Shown here: positions 1-5,847 of the stretch, in pieces
How the letters are laid out: the number at the start of each line of letters is the position of its first letter
How positions within the stretch are numbered: position 1 is the stretch's first letter
Assembly: GCA_026770585.1 (NCBI GenBank)
Contig: MU647151.1
Location: 80,970-91,549 of the forward strand
DNA from: Baffinella frigidus
Lineage: Eukaryota; Cryptophyceae; Cryptomonadales; Baffinellaceae
DNA length: 10,580 nucleotides
Direction of reading: 5' to 3'
Position numbers and translations under genes: made by a program
Notes under the pieces: model-generated
Seen by the model: only the letters and a program-made list of their open reading frames with translations
What the model was told of the DNA's origin: nothing
Database searches by the model: none

Positions 1-460
1 GGGTTTGGGGTTTGGTGTGTGGGGTGTGGGGTGTGGGGTGTGGGGTTCGGGGTTTAGGTTTCAGGGTTTAGGGTTGAGGGTGTAGGGTTTAGGGTTTTGG
101 ACTTGCCTTGAAGTGAACCGTGCGCATTTCCAGCTCCACCCTTGGTTCTTCCGACTGAGACCTGCTTGCGCGCCTGCTCAGGGTTTGGGGTTGAGGGTTA
201 CATGTGATGTCTTTTAGGTCCTTGAGGTTCTTTGATCTCCCGCCATAGACAGACATATCTGTCCGCGTCTCGAGCTCCCCCCGCGGCTCTTGTGACTGAG
301 ACCTGCCTGCGCGCTTGCTCAGGGTTTAGGGTTTGGGGTTTGGGGTTGGGGGTTCGGGGTTTAGTGTTTAGGGTTTGGGGTTTAGGGGTTAGGGTTTGAG
401 GTTTAGGGTTTGGGGTTTAGGGTTTGGGGGTAGGGGGTTAGGGTTTAGGGGTTAGGGTTT
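1..460 (+). repeat. Degenerate telomere-like repeats, G-strand orientation
   Basis: Runs of 6-8 bp G-rich units related to TTTAGGG (TTTGGGG, TGTGGGG, TTAGGGG, TTGAGGG) occupy about 1-103, 181-200 and 321-461. Between them lie two non-telomeric spacers of about 80-120 bp. The array is too degenerate and too interrupted to be an active telomere. At a true left chromosome end the + strand would read CCCTAAA, so the orientation here also argues for interstitial DNA. No gene is visible. Confidence 0.9.
132..187 (+). repeat. 57-bp spacer unit, copy 1 (copy 2 at 273-327)
   Basis: The segment starting AGCTCCACCC and ending in GCTCAGGGTTT recurs at 273-327. The second half is nearly identical in both (GACTGAGACCTGC, then GCGCGC, then TGCTCAGGG); the first half is more diverged. 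Both copies run directly into telomere-like repeats, so spacer plus array appears to have been duplicated as a unit. I do not recognise the sequence. Confidence 0.8.
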
Positions 461-506
461 GATACGGCAGAGCTACGGGGGCGCCTGGCGTGATAGCATG
501 TTGTTA

Positions 507-781
507 GTTACAACCCGCCCGGTACAACGTAGGATACGAGGAGTAAAAAGCGGCGTGAGCAATTTCCCTAACGTTACTGAAGATAGCTGTTCTCAATAGT
601 TTCATCCTGGATCTGAATAGATTTCATTTCGGGAACTGTCCATCTAAAATATTTATGGTACAAACCCAGCTATTTTAAAGCCCTAAGGCAGGCTCTCCTC
701 GTGCCCCCACTTGAACATCTCCGAGTCAGATTGGGCAGGGTTTGCCAGGTGTGTTGTACCGGGCGGGTTGTAATTTGTAAC
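507..781. mobile_element. Inverted-repeat element overlapping the 3' end of the 683-1627 gene
   Basis: The left arm (507-528) and right arm (753-773) are reverse complements over about 21-22 bp, sharing GTTGTACCGGGCGGGTTGTA. After a short gap on the right, TTGTAAC near 775-781 resembles the arm end again. The interior (529-752) is AT-richer than the gene and contains the gene's stop codon and a second copy of its EMFKWGHEE-coding stretch. The right arm is read as coding sequence (NYNPPGTT). No transposase is present. It may be a small foldback element that inserted into, or captured, the gene's tail. The arms are certain; the mobile nature is inferred. Confidence 0.55.
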
Positions 782-1627
782 GCCCAGCGGGCTACAATGG
801 GCTAGTAAGAGGACGTGGGGAGAAATCAGCTCGAGGAGTGACCTGTTGCGCGCGGCCTTGAGCTCCAAGCGCTCCTCGTGCTCCCACTTAAGCATCTCCA
901 CGTCCGCGGTGGTGATGGTCTTGACGTCGGGGCGCATCGGCTGCCGCGGGCGCGCGACGGTGAGCCCGGCGCCGACGAGGACCGCGTGGGCGGCGGCCTT
1001 GAAGTGGCGGGGGCGAGCATCGAGGGCCACCCCGGGCTCCTCCGACTGCGTGCGCCGCAGATCTGTGCTCACCTTTAGGGAGCTGCCTGATGAGGCTACG
1101 TACGAGCTGATGACAGAGTCGGCGCGCTTCACGCGTGTTTGCCGGTTCGCGAAGAACGAGGGCGATGATTGCCCACTGGACTTAGGGGGCGACGAGGAGA
1201 GGTCGTCGACCCGAACGGCGCCTGGCCTTGCAACCGGTGTGTCGCGACCCATGGTCTGCGACCGCACCAACACCTTGGGCGTCGGCAGGCCGCGATGGTG
1301 GGGCCTGCGCAGCGTATCCTGCGGCGAGACGATAGGAGCCTCGCACCTGGACGCCCTTCGCTGGGGGGGCAGCGCTGCGTGCTCGTGCTTCCTGTTCCTG
1401 ACGTTGGGGGTCTCACAGGAGGCCGAACGCCGCTCCTGTGGCATCGGAGCCGGCGGGACAGGCGGGTCACTGGAGACTGGGCTTGGGTCAGTGGAGACTC
1501 GCGGAGGACGGACGCGGCGGCGGCGCGGCTGGTCTGCGGGGGGCGGGGGCGCGCACAGCGCTTTCTTGCTCGAGGCGCGAACGAAGGGCGCGGCTGCGCA
1601 GAACAGGTCGTTGACAAGGTCGTCCAT
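683..1627 (-). CDS. Hypothetical protein, disordered, Pro/Ser/Arg-rich, with C-terminal EM(L/F)KWxHEE repeat
   Basis: This is the best-supported gene here: 314 codons without a stop, a strong preference for G or C at third positions, and a start context (GGCCATGG) that fits the eukaryotic Kozak pattern. I recognise no family. Residues 1-15 are acidic and hydrophobic (MDDLVNDLFCAAAPF). Residues about 25-130 are rich in Pro, Arg and Ser and look disordered, as does a Ser-rich middle (about 140-210). Residues about 215-275 look more ordered: a hydrophobic AAAHAVLVGAGLTVA stretch, then DVEMLKWEHEERLELKAARNR, probably an amphipathic helix. A diverged second copy, SDSEMFKWGHEE, sits at the C-terminus. 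The last 55 or so residues fall inside an inverted repeat (507-781) and have less GC-biased codons, so the original protein may have ended differently. No membrane anchor or catalytic motif is seen. No intron is needed, but one near the 3' end cannot be excluded. Confidence 0.7.
   Translation of the reverse strand: MDDLVNDLFCAAAPFVRASSKKALCAPPPPADQPRRRRVRPPRVSTDPSPVSSDPPVPPAPMPQERRSASCETPNVRNRKHEHAALPPQRRASRCEAPIVSPQDTLRRPHHRGLPTPKVLVRSQTMGRDTPVARPGAVRVDDLSSSPPKSSGQSSPSFFANRQTRVKRADSVISSYVASSGSSLKVSTDLRRTQSEEPGVALDARPRHFKAAAHAVLVGAGLTVARPRQPMRPDVKTITTADVEMLKWEHEERLELKAARNRSLLELISPHVLLLAHCSPLGVTNYNPPGTTHLANPAQSDSEMFKWGHEESLP
694..727 (-). repeat. 34-bp direct repeat within the gene (partner 871-904)
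   Basis: The two stretches match at 28 of 34 positions and encode EMFKWGHEES and EMLKWEHEER in the same frame and orientation, 177 bp apart. One copy lies in the GC-rich gene body and the other inside the inverted repeat at the gene's end. The spacing is a multiple of three, so both stay in frame. Confidence 0.85.
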
Positions 1628-1656
1628 GGCCAGGGATCCTCAGTGGGAAGGATCTG

Positions 1657-1866
1657 ATGGCGAACGGCGAGTTTTGTCTGGGGTCAGATCAGGCGAAGGC
1701 TCTGTCAGACCGGGATTGGGCTGCCCTTGTGGTTTACGGTGCGGTCGTAACGGGGCGCAACGTGCTCCTGCTATCGGGAGTGGCGGCGGGACATGCGTTG
1801 CGGGCGGCGAGCTCCTCAGGCCCGAAAGTCTCGGTGCCCAGAGTACGCGGGTGGAGACTACCGTAA
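1657..1866 (+). CDS. Possible small open frame divergent from the 683-1627 gene
   Basis: This frame has 69 codons from an ATG followed by G. The product has a hydrophobic middle (WAALVVYGAVVTG, then VLLLSGVAAGHAL) that could be one membrane segment or a buried helix, and a basic C-terminus. The start lies only 29 bp from the start of the minus-strand gene, which leaves no room for two ordinary promoters. It may therefore be a chance frame in the 5' leader of its neighbour. Third-position GC preference is weaker than in the minus-strand gene. I do not recognise the protein. Frames on both strands are open across this GC-rich stretch, which lowers confidence. Confidence 0.22.
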   Translation: MANGEFCLGSDQAKALSDRDWAALVVYGAVVTGRNVLLLSGVAAGHALRAASSSGPKVSVPRVRGWRLP

Positions 1867-1992
1867 GCTTGGAGGGAAAGCTGACGAAAGGGTGCATCGT
1901 CTTGCTGACTCAGCCGATTGTCCAACCGTCAGCAAATTGACTTTCACAAGTCATCTTCCGTCCTTCTACGCAAATAACGAAGACGAGACGTA

Positions 1993-2302
1993 GATCGATT
2001 GTGGCCCCCAAGTAGTAAATTGGGACGATTTGTGGCCGCCATTTGTGGCCGCCATTTTGGGGCCACAATCCGTCTTAATTTTTATCTCAGATAAACACTT
2101 TTAAAAGTCGTTTTCCTAAGCCAACTCCCCCACAAATCCGGCGACTTATGCGTACGGGCTCGCAGAGTAAAGCATAAGTTGACAGATTTGTGGGGGAGTT
2201 GACTTAGGAAAACGACTTTTAAAAGTGTTTATCTGAGATAAATTTACAGCGTTCCAACGCTGTAAATTGATCGCTTGTGGCCCAGGGGGGCCACAAGCGA
2301 TC
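1993..2302. mobile_element. 310-bp foldback element with GATCGMTTGTGGCCCC ends and three consecutive hairpins
   Basis: The ends are inverted: GATCGATTGTGGCCCC at 1993-2008 pairs, with one mismatch, with the end at 2287-2302. Inside are a 58-bp inverted repeat (2081-2138 with 2185-2242, one mismatch, 46-nt loop), a perfect 13-bp hairpin with a CC loop (2241-2268), and a perfect 15-bp hairpin formed by the right end itself (2269-2302). ATTTGTGGCCGCC is tandemly duplicated at 2028-2053. Flanking copies of TAACGAAGACGMGAC (1975-1989 and 2311-2325, one mismatch) could be a target-site duplication, though 3 and 8 extra bases separate them from the ends. No open frame of note. Foldback or MITE type, superfamily unknown. 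Confidence 0.75.
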
Positions 2303-2327
2303 TTCTTCCCTAACGAAGACGCGACCT

Positions 2328-2373
2328 GACCTTTCGCAACAAGAAGGGTCGACCTTTCGCAACAAGAAGGGTC
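2328..2373 (+). repeat. Perfect 23-bp tandem duplication
   Basis: GACCTTTCGCAACAAGAAGG followed by GTC occurs twice in direct succession (2328-2350 and 2351-2373). AAGAGGGTC-type fragments follow at about 2377-2384, 2408-2416 and 2479-2487, suggesting a decayed longer array. Confidence 0.9.
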
Positions 2374-2940
2374 ACAAGAGGGTCAGCGAAAGTTCTTTTC
2401 TTGCCAGAAGAGGGTCGGAACATGTCGATTCTCATTTTAGATGACAAAAAAAAATATCCTCACGTCCCTTTCGTCACCAAGAGGGTCGGAGCAATTTTTA
2501 AAAAATATATTAGGGTCACAAATTCAAATTCGTTTGAATTGCTAGAGCGATCCAAATCTGTTTGATTTGCGCTCAACGGTAAGGTTAGGTTGAGCGTCCA
2601 CATATTTTGCCCCACCCGACATCCGCTCGAAAGGAGGTGCACGGGGCAACTGTGTGTGGCTTAGGCAGGGGCCCCACGCAACGGGGTGCTCTGCGGGGGA
2701 AAACTAGGGAGGAGGACGCTAATGCGCACTGCTCCTGGGTGGATCCTCCCATATGGGTAGTGGCAGTCTCTTGGTTACGAAAACTCTGGTGCAGTTCCCA
2801 GACTTTTTCCTAATCTCGCCTCAATTCTTGCACCGTGCATTTTCACTTTCGAATAAAGTCAATAAGTCAATAAGCGTAACCGGCTACGTTGAATCTTTCT
2901 TCGTCGTCGTCTTCCGCATCCCGATGCGGAAGGTTCAGGG
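2374..2940. other. No gene found; two small hairpins
   Basis: Short open frames here have no convincing composition. Structure seen: an 8-bp stem CGCTCAAC/GTTGAGCG (2570-2596), ATTCAAA/TTTGAAT around 2522-2539, and a perfect 10-bp stem CTTCCGCATC/GATGCGGAAG with a 2-base loop (2911-2932). The stretch 2600-2800 is GC-rich and of unknown nature. I looked for spliceosomal RNA signatures and did not find them. Confidence 0.5.
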
Positions 2941-2946
2941 AGAACC

Positions 2947-3105
2947 CTAACCCCCGAAGAACAAACCCCAAACCCTAAACCCCTAACCTCTAACCCCTAA
3001 CCCCTCACCCTAAACCCTTGAATGTACAGGGTTTAGGGTGAGGGGTTAGGGGTTAGAGGTTATTAATAGGGGTTTAGGGTTTGGGGTTTGTTCTTCGGGG
3101 GTTAG
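2947..3105. repeat. Palindrome built from telomere-like repeats
   Basis: The left arm (2947-3018, C-strand units such as CCCTAAA and CCCCTAA) is an exact reverse complement of the right arm (3028-3105, G-strand), except for six extra bases (TTAATA) near 3062-3067 in the right arm. The loop is the 9 bases TGAATGTAC. Units point outward from the centre (C-strand then G-strand on +), the opposite of an end-to-end telomere fusion. A short G-rich tail continues to about 3120. Confidence 0.9.
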
Positions 3106-3121
3106 AATTCTGGGTTTGGGG

Positions 3122-3504
3122 TAGAGCTGGTCTCTCATGAGTTGTCACTTTTCTGGGGTCGAAAAACTTCTAAACTTTCAAACTCTTTTAGTCAACTCGT
3201 ACGAAATTTACCACAGCGTAAATTTCGCTTTAGTAAATTTCAGGTGAGTTGACTAAAAGGGTTTGGAAGTTTGGAAGTTTTTCGACCCCAGAAAAGTGTC
3301 AACTCATGAGGATCCAGCTCTACTTGACACTTTTCTGGGGTCGAAAAACTTCTAAACTTTCAAACTCTTTTAGTCAACTCGTACGAAATTTACCACAGCG
3401 TAAATTTCGCTTTAGTAAATTTCAGGTGAGTTGACTAAAAGAGTTTGGAAGTTTGGATTTTTTTCGACCCCAGAAAAGTGTCAACTCATGAGAGACCAGC
3501 TCTA
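3122..3504. mobile_element. Double foldback element: two near-identical 161-bp hairpins in tandem
   Basis: Copies at 3142-3302 and 3324-3484 differ at about four positions. Each is itself an inverted repeat: TTGTCACTTTTCTGGGGTCG-type left arm, CTTTTAGTCAACTCG inner arm, then the reverse complement, with a CGAAATTTAC/GTAAATTTCG inner stem. A perfect 20-bp outer inverted repeat (3122-3141 with 3485-3504) encloses the pair. The 20 bp between copies (3303-3322) is a variant of the same outer end, so the second unit looks joined to the first with its own left end missing. No protein-coding frame. The near identity suggests a recent duplication. Confidence 0.85.
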
Positions 3505-3689
3505 TGGGGTTGAGGTGCGTAGCTAGTAAGTTGATCACTTTCCAATGCACTGCCAGGCCGGAGTTTTTGTTTTAGTCAACTCACCTGCGAATGTGTAGTA
3601 AACAAGTACACATTACGTGTACCTCGATTCTAAAGTTGACAGATTTGCTTGCATTCAACGTAGGCTGAAACGTCGAAACGTCCTTTAGA
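3505..3689. other. No gene; short element remnants with GTTGAC motifs
   Basis: AGTTGATCACTTTCC (3530-3544) recurs as GTTGATCACTTTCC at 6230-6243. TTTTAGTCAACTCACC (about 3570-3585) matches inner-arm sequence of the 3122-3504 element. AAGTTGACAGATTTG (about 3633-3647) matches the inner arm of the 1993-2302 element. A perfect 8-bp stem AATGTGTA/TACACATT lies at 3590-3614. This looks like debris of the neighbouring element families. Confidence 0.5.
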
Positions 3690-3711
3690 CTACGAGGCGT
3701 GTAAGCCAAAT

Positions 3712-3900
3712 ATGGACCTTTTCTGGTGCGCGAAAAGGATTTGGAAGACTCACGCTGAGCACTCTGGTCTAAAAATCCCCGAAAATAATGAACGAGTGTT
3801 TGAACTAAGGCCAGTTGAAAACCGGCCCTTTTACAGCTGCCGAAACATTCTCTCGAGAATTATGGACCTTTCTTACCACACAGTCCCCCATACAATTTGA
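3712..3900 (+). pseudogene. Open frame, possible gene fragment (left half of the 3690-4108 segment)
   Basis: There are 62 codons from the ATG, and the frame stays open upstream through the inverted-repeat end to about 3666. The peptide has ordinary globular-protein composition (MDLFWCAKRIWKTHAEHSG at its start, ENNERVFELRPVENRPFYSC in the middle), unlike the low-complexity chance frames elsewhere. Near its end, SRIMDLSYHT resembles SKIMDGLDHT in the convergent minus-strand frame that ends 7 bp away. No family is recognised and the length is too short for an enzyme. Probably a captured or decayed exon, or one exon of a larger gene. The shared motif could equally reflect a DNA-level inverted repeat read in matching frames. 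Confidence 0.35.
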
Positions 3901-3907
3901 TCTCGAA

Positions 3908-4099
3908 TTAGTCAACTGTCAACTCGCGGCTGAATTGCTCCGCGAAATCGTGTTGTAAAGAAGGAAATCGATCAAGGTAAAAAAGCCTTGTTTCCAGCAA
4001 GCGTTTGAGTTTTAAACGGCATTGTAAAACGATTCTCTGGTACAAAACATTTACCTCTGTGTGGTCAAGACCGTCCATAATTTTCGAATCGTCGTACAC
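3908..4099 (-). pseudogene. Open frame, possible gene fragment (right half of the 3690-4108 segment)
   Basis: The frame is open from about 4137 (just after a TAG) to the stop at 3908. No ATG starts it; the marked start is a GTG, so the true 5' end may be a splice acceptor (TTTATTAG precedes) or lost. The peptide has mixed composition with a basic, Leu-rich helical stretch (VLYQRIVLQCRLKLKRLLET) followed by aromatic residues (RLFYLDRF), compatible with a real protein piece. Its KIMDGLDHT resembles RIMDLSYHT of the opposing frame. I cannot assign a family; fragment or pseudogene is the safest reading. Confidence 0.35.
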
Positions 4100-4108
4100 G
4101 CCTCGTAA

Positions 4109-4431
4109 CAGAAGGCCGGGTCGGCCGACGAATCCAAGCTAATAAATCACGAAATCGAACGCTCCTACTTACTAATTTACTGAAAGCCCACAGCCCCCCC
4201 TGTCGGTAACAAACGGCTCCAATTCCAACCACAGGCGAAATTCAAACTAACCTCAAATTATCGTTTAAAAATACTTTTACATGATTTTAGTACCAAAAGC
4301 TGCCTTTTCAACCCAAATTCGTTTCAAACAGAAAAGATGGACAGGGTGGGCAAAGGGTTTGCAGTAGTAGGGCTGACAGGGTGGGCAAAGGGTTTGCAGT
4401 AGTAGGGCTCATAGGTAGGGGCCTACAGTAC
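4109..4431. other. No gene; contains a 35-bp perfect tandem duplication (4340-4409)
   Basis: Nothing coding is visible. Two exact 35-bp copies beginning GACAGGGTGGGCAAAGGG and ending AGTAGTAGGGCT lie back to back at 4340-4374 and 4375-4409. The identity suggests a recent replication-slippage event or duplication. The rest is AT-rich and featureless to me. Confidence 0.7.
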
Positions 4432-4829
4432 CCACACAGCGCGCCACGAAAGGGAAATATGATCAAATCTAAGGCCTTTCCCGATATTGTAGAATTCGGT
4501 TCGGCTTGGATTTTAGGTTAGGGTCGGGAATTCCAAATTCCAAGAATGTCTTGTTAGGTGACTGGCTTAAATCAAGTTTTATGCTATCTTATGCATGAGA
4601 TTGTTGACAAGATATCTTGTCTTTGCATCCCCCACCCATAAGATGACACAAAACGGCGCATTTTTGTCAGATTTCTGCCCGACCCGACCCTCGGAAAATC
4701 CAAGCCAACCCAAATTCTACAATTCCTTATCGGTAGGAACCCTCCTGGTCCCTAGCCATTGCCTGCCGTCGGGTCGTATGTCTTATCGCTTAGGAGTTAT
4801 TCGAAATCCCTTCGAAGTCCGCTGTGTGG
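4432..4829. mobile_element. 398-bp inverted-repeat element with CCACACAGCG/CGCTGTGTGG ends
   Basis: The 10-bp ends are perfect inverted repeats. Inside, 4472-4521 (ATTGTAGAATT, then GGCTTGGATTTT, then GGGTCGGG) pairs imperfectly with 4678-4730 in inverse order. Similarity continues inward (TTTATGCTATCTTATG against CATAAGATGACACAAAA) to a perfect 16-bp central palindrome GACAAGATATCTTGTC (4606-4621). The left side carries GAAATATGATCAAATCTAAG (from 4452). The right side (4727-4829) is a 100-bp block that recurs at 4881-4986 and 7281-7388. An open frame across the right half (4595-4855) is not convincingly coding. Non-autonomous element. Confidence 0.7.
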
Positions 4830-4986
4830 CACCTTGCCACTCAGGGGAAATATGATCAAATCTAAGGCATTTTCCGTTACCTTACTCGTAGGAACCCCCC
4901 TATGTCCCTACGCTACTGCCTGCCGCAGGGTCGTATGTCTTGCCGCTTAGGGGTTATTCGAAATCCCTTCGAAGTCCGCTGTGTGG
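4830..4986 (+). mobile_element. Shortened relative of the 4432-4829 element
   Basis: It begins with sequence like the left part of the longer element (GAAATATGATCAAATCTAAG at about 4847-4866) and jumps directly to the right-end block (4881-4986, GTAGGAACCC to GCTGTGTGG). The palindromic core is missing, which is what an internal deletion derivative looks like. It abuts the longer element on its left and a TACAGGGG-ended hairpin on its right. Confidence 0.65.
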
Positions 4987-5106
4987 TACAGGGGTACCTC
5001 GCTCATAAGAAACTGCCCCCCCCCTTAGGACCACCATGAGGCCCTAGACACAGGCCTGCAGGGTCCTAGGGGGGAGCGGTGTCTTATGACCGAGGTACCC
5101 CTGTAC
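4986..5106. mobile_element. TACAGGGGTACC hairpin element, copy 1
   Basis: The left arm GTACAGGGGTACCTCGCTCA and onward (TAAGAA, C-run, TTAGGACC) pairs with the right arm (GGTCCTA, G-run, TTCTTATGACCGAGGTACC, then CCTGTAC). It sits directly after the GCTGTGTGG end of the preceding element. If the terminal TA is the duplicated target, the pattern fits Tc1/mariner-type MITEs; that assignment is inference only. Confidence 0.75.
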
Positions 5107-5158
5107 GACCTGCTGGGGGTCAACTACGACCCTGACCCTGCCCGACCCTCCCGCCACT

Positions 5159-5377
5159 TACAAGGGTGACTCGAAATTCAGGACACGGACCTCCCCAAGG
5201 GTGGTCCTACAGGGGTACCTCTAATCAACCTCGCTCATACGAAACCAACCACCCCTAGGACCGTACAGTAGGCCTATGCCTAGCTGGTTTCTTATGAACG
5301 AGGTACCCCTGTACATGTATGCTCCTACGGTAGGATCCTAGGACGATGCGTGTCCTTAATGTCGAGTCACCCCTGTA
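5159..5377. mobile_element. TACARGGGTGACTCG-ended element (copy 1) carrying a nested element
   Basis: Terminal inverted repeats of about 28 bp (5159-5186 with 5350-5377) begin TACARGGGTGACTCGA and differ at three positions. Both outer ends are TA. Internally, AGGGTGGTCCTAC (left) and CTACGGTAGGATCCTAGG (right) match internal parts of the related element at 6326-6649. The left match stops exactly where a TACAGGGGTACC element (5208-5314) begins, so this copy appears to have received that insertion. Confidence 0.7.
5208..5314. mobile_element. TACAGGGGTACC hairpin element, copy 2 (nested)
   Basis: The ends are TACAGGGGTACCT and GAGGTACCCCTGTAC. The left arm carries an 11-base interruption (around CTAATCAAC, 5221-5230) relative to other copies. 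CCACCCCTAGGACC and a TTTCTTATGAACGAGG right arm complete the hairpin, but the G-run of other copies is missing on the right. It lies wholly inside the 5159-5377 element. Confidence 0.7.
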
Positions 5378-5426
5378 CTGATACCAACACGGCCGCCATG
5401 CACCCTCCCCCCCGAGGCTAGGTGCC
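5368..5426 (+). repeat. Duplicated flank CACCCCTGTACTGATACC (partner at 5789-5847)
   Basis: The sequence following the right end of the 5159-5377 element (CCCCTGTACTGATACC, then ACACGG, CATGCA, a C-run and GAGGCTA) recurs after the right end of hairpin copy 5 at 5789-5847. Two different elements therefore have the same right flank, which points to a segmental duplication or gene-conversion event. Confidence 0.65.
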
Positions 5427-5468
5427 AACACAACCTACAGGGATGTGATGCGCACTCTACATGTACAT

Positions 5469-5548
5469 GTACATGGGTACCTCGCTCATACAATGTATGA
5501 TGGTCCTAGAGGGGGGGGCGCTTTCTTGCGAGCGAGGTGCCCCTGTAC
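5469..5548. mobile_element. TACAGGGGTACC hairpin element, copy 3 (short)
   Basis: The left end GTACATGGGTACCTCGCTCA and right end GCGAGGTGCCCCTGTAC are inverted. The interior is reduced (80 bp in all), with GGTCCTAGAGGGGGGGG kept on the right but the matching left C-run deleted. It shares its last GTAC with the first GTAC of copy 4. Confidence 0.7.
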
Positions 5549-5681
5549 AGGGGTACCTCGCTCACAAGAACCCAACCCCCCCTAGGACCCTACAGTAGGC
5601 CTGTGCCAAGGGCCCTATGGTGGTCCCCTATGGTGGTCCTAGAGGGGGGGGCGCTTTCTTATGAGCGAGGTGCCCCTGTAC
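5545..5681. mobile_element. TACAGGGGTACC hairpin element, copy 4
   Basis: Full hairpin: GTACAGGGGTACCTCGCTCA left, TTATGAGCGAGGTGCCCC right, internal CCCCCCCTAGGACC/GGTCCTAGAGGGGGGG stem, and a doubled CCCTATGGTGGTC in the loop region. Both terminal GTACs are shared with neighbouring copies 3 and 5. Open frames on both strands across the array follow the hairpin symmetry and are not genes. Confidence 0.8.
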
Positions 5682-5799
5682 AGGGGTACCTTGCTCACAA
5701 GAACCCCCCCCCCCCCAGGACCGTACAGTAGGCCTGTGCCTAGGGCCCTGTGGTGGTCCTAGGGGGGGGCGTTTTTTTATGAGCGAGGAACCCCTGTAC
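5678..5799. mobile_element. TACAGGGGTACC hairpin element, copy 5
   Basis: The left arm GTACAGGGGTACCTTGCTCA pairs with the right arm TTATGAGCGAGGAACCCC. A long C-run (5703-5717) faces a G-run (5760-5769) across CAGGACC/GGTCC. The centre is GTACAGTAGGCCTGTGCC, nearly the same as in copies 2 and 4. It is followed by the duplicated CTGATACC flank. Confidence 0.8.
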
Positions 5800-5847
5800 T
5801 GATACCGACACGGTAGCATGGCCATGCATTCCCCCCCACGGAGGCTA

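Larger units (their letters stand above)
3690..4108. mobile_element. Inverted-repeat-bounded segment carrying two convergent open frames
   Basis: TACGAGGCGTGTA near 3692-3704 is the exact reverse complement of TACACGCCTCGTA near 4094-4107. Adjoining sequence stays similar (TATGGAC and its complement). A further diverged inverted match links 3856-3882 (AATTATGGAC, then ACCACACAG) with about 4063-4089. The interior holds two open frames, one on each strand, converging at 3900/3908. It may be a TIR element carrying gene fragments, or a decayed element whose two halves derive from the same sequence. No target-site duplication was recognised. Confidence 0.5.

Noticed and set aside
846-1940. 364-codon plus-strand open frame
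   Set aside because: It is antisense to the better-supported minus-strand gene and stays open because of high GC. Its peptide is dominated by Gly, Arg and Ser as expected for a shadow frame.
2600-2800. Spliceosomal or other structured RNA gene
   Set aside because: GC-rich and unlike its surroundings, but none of the conserved U1, U2, U4, U5 or U6 segments was found.
2630-2813. AGGAGG-like ribosome-binding site before short frames
   Set aside because: Purine-rich matches occur by chance, and nothing else suggests a bacterial gene here.
4986-5799. Firm Tc1/mariner assignment of the TACAGGGG family
   Set aside because: TA-flanked ends are suggestive, but no transposase or clean empty site is available, so it is left as inference.
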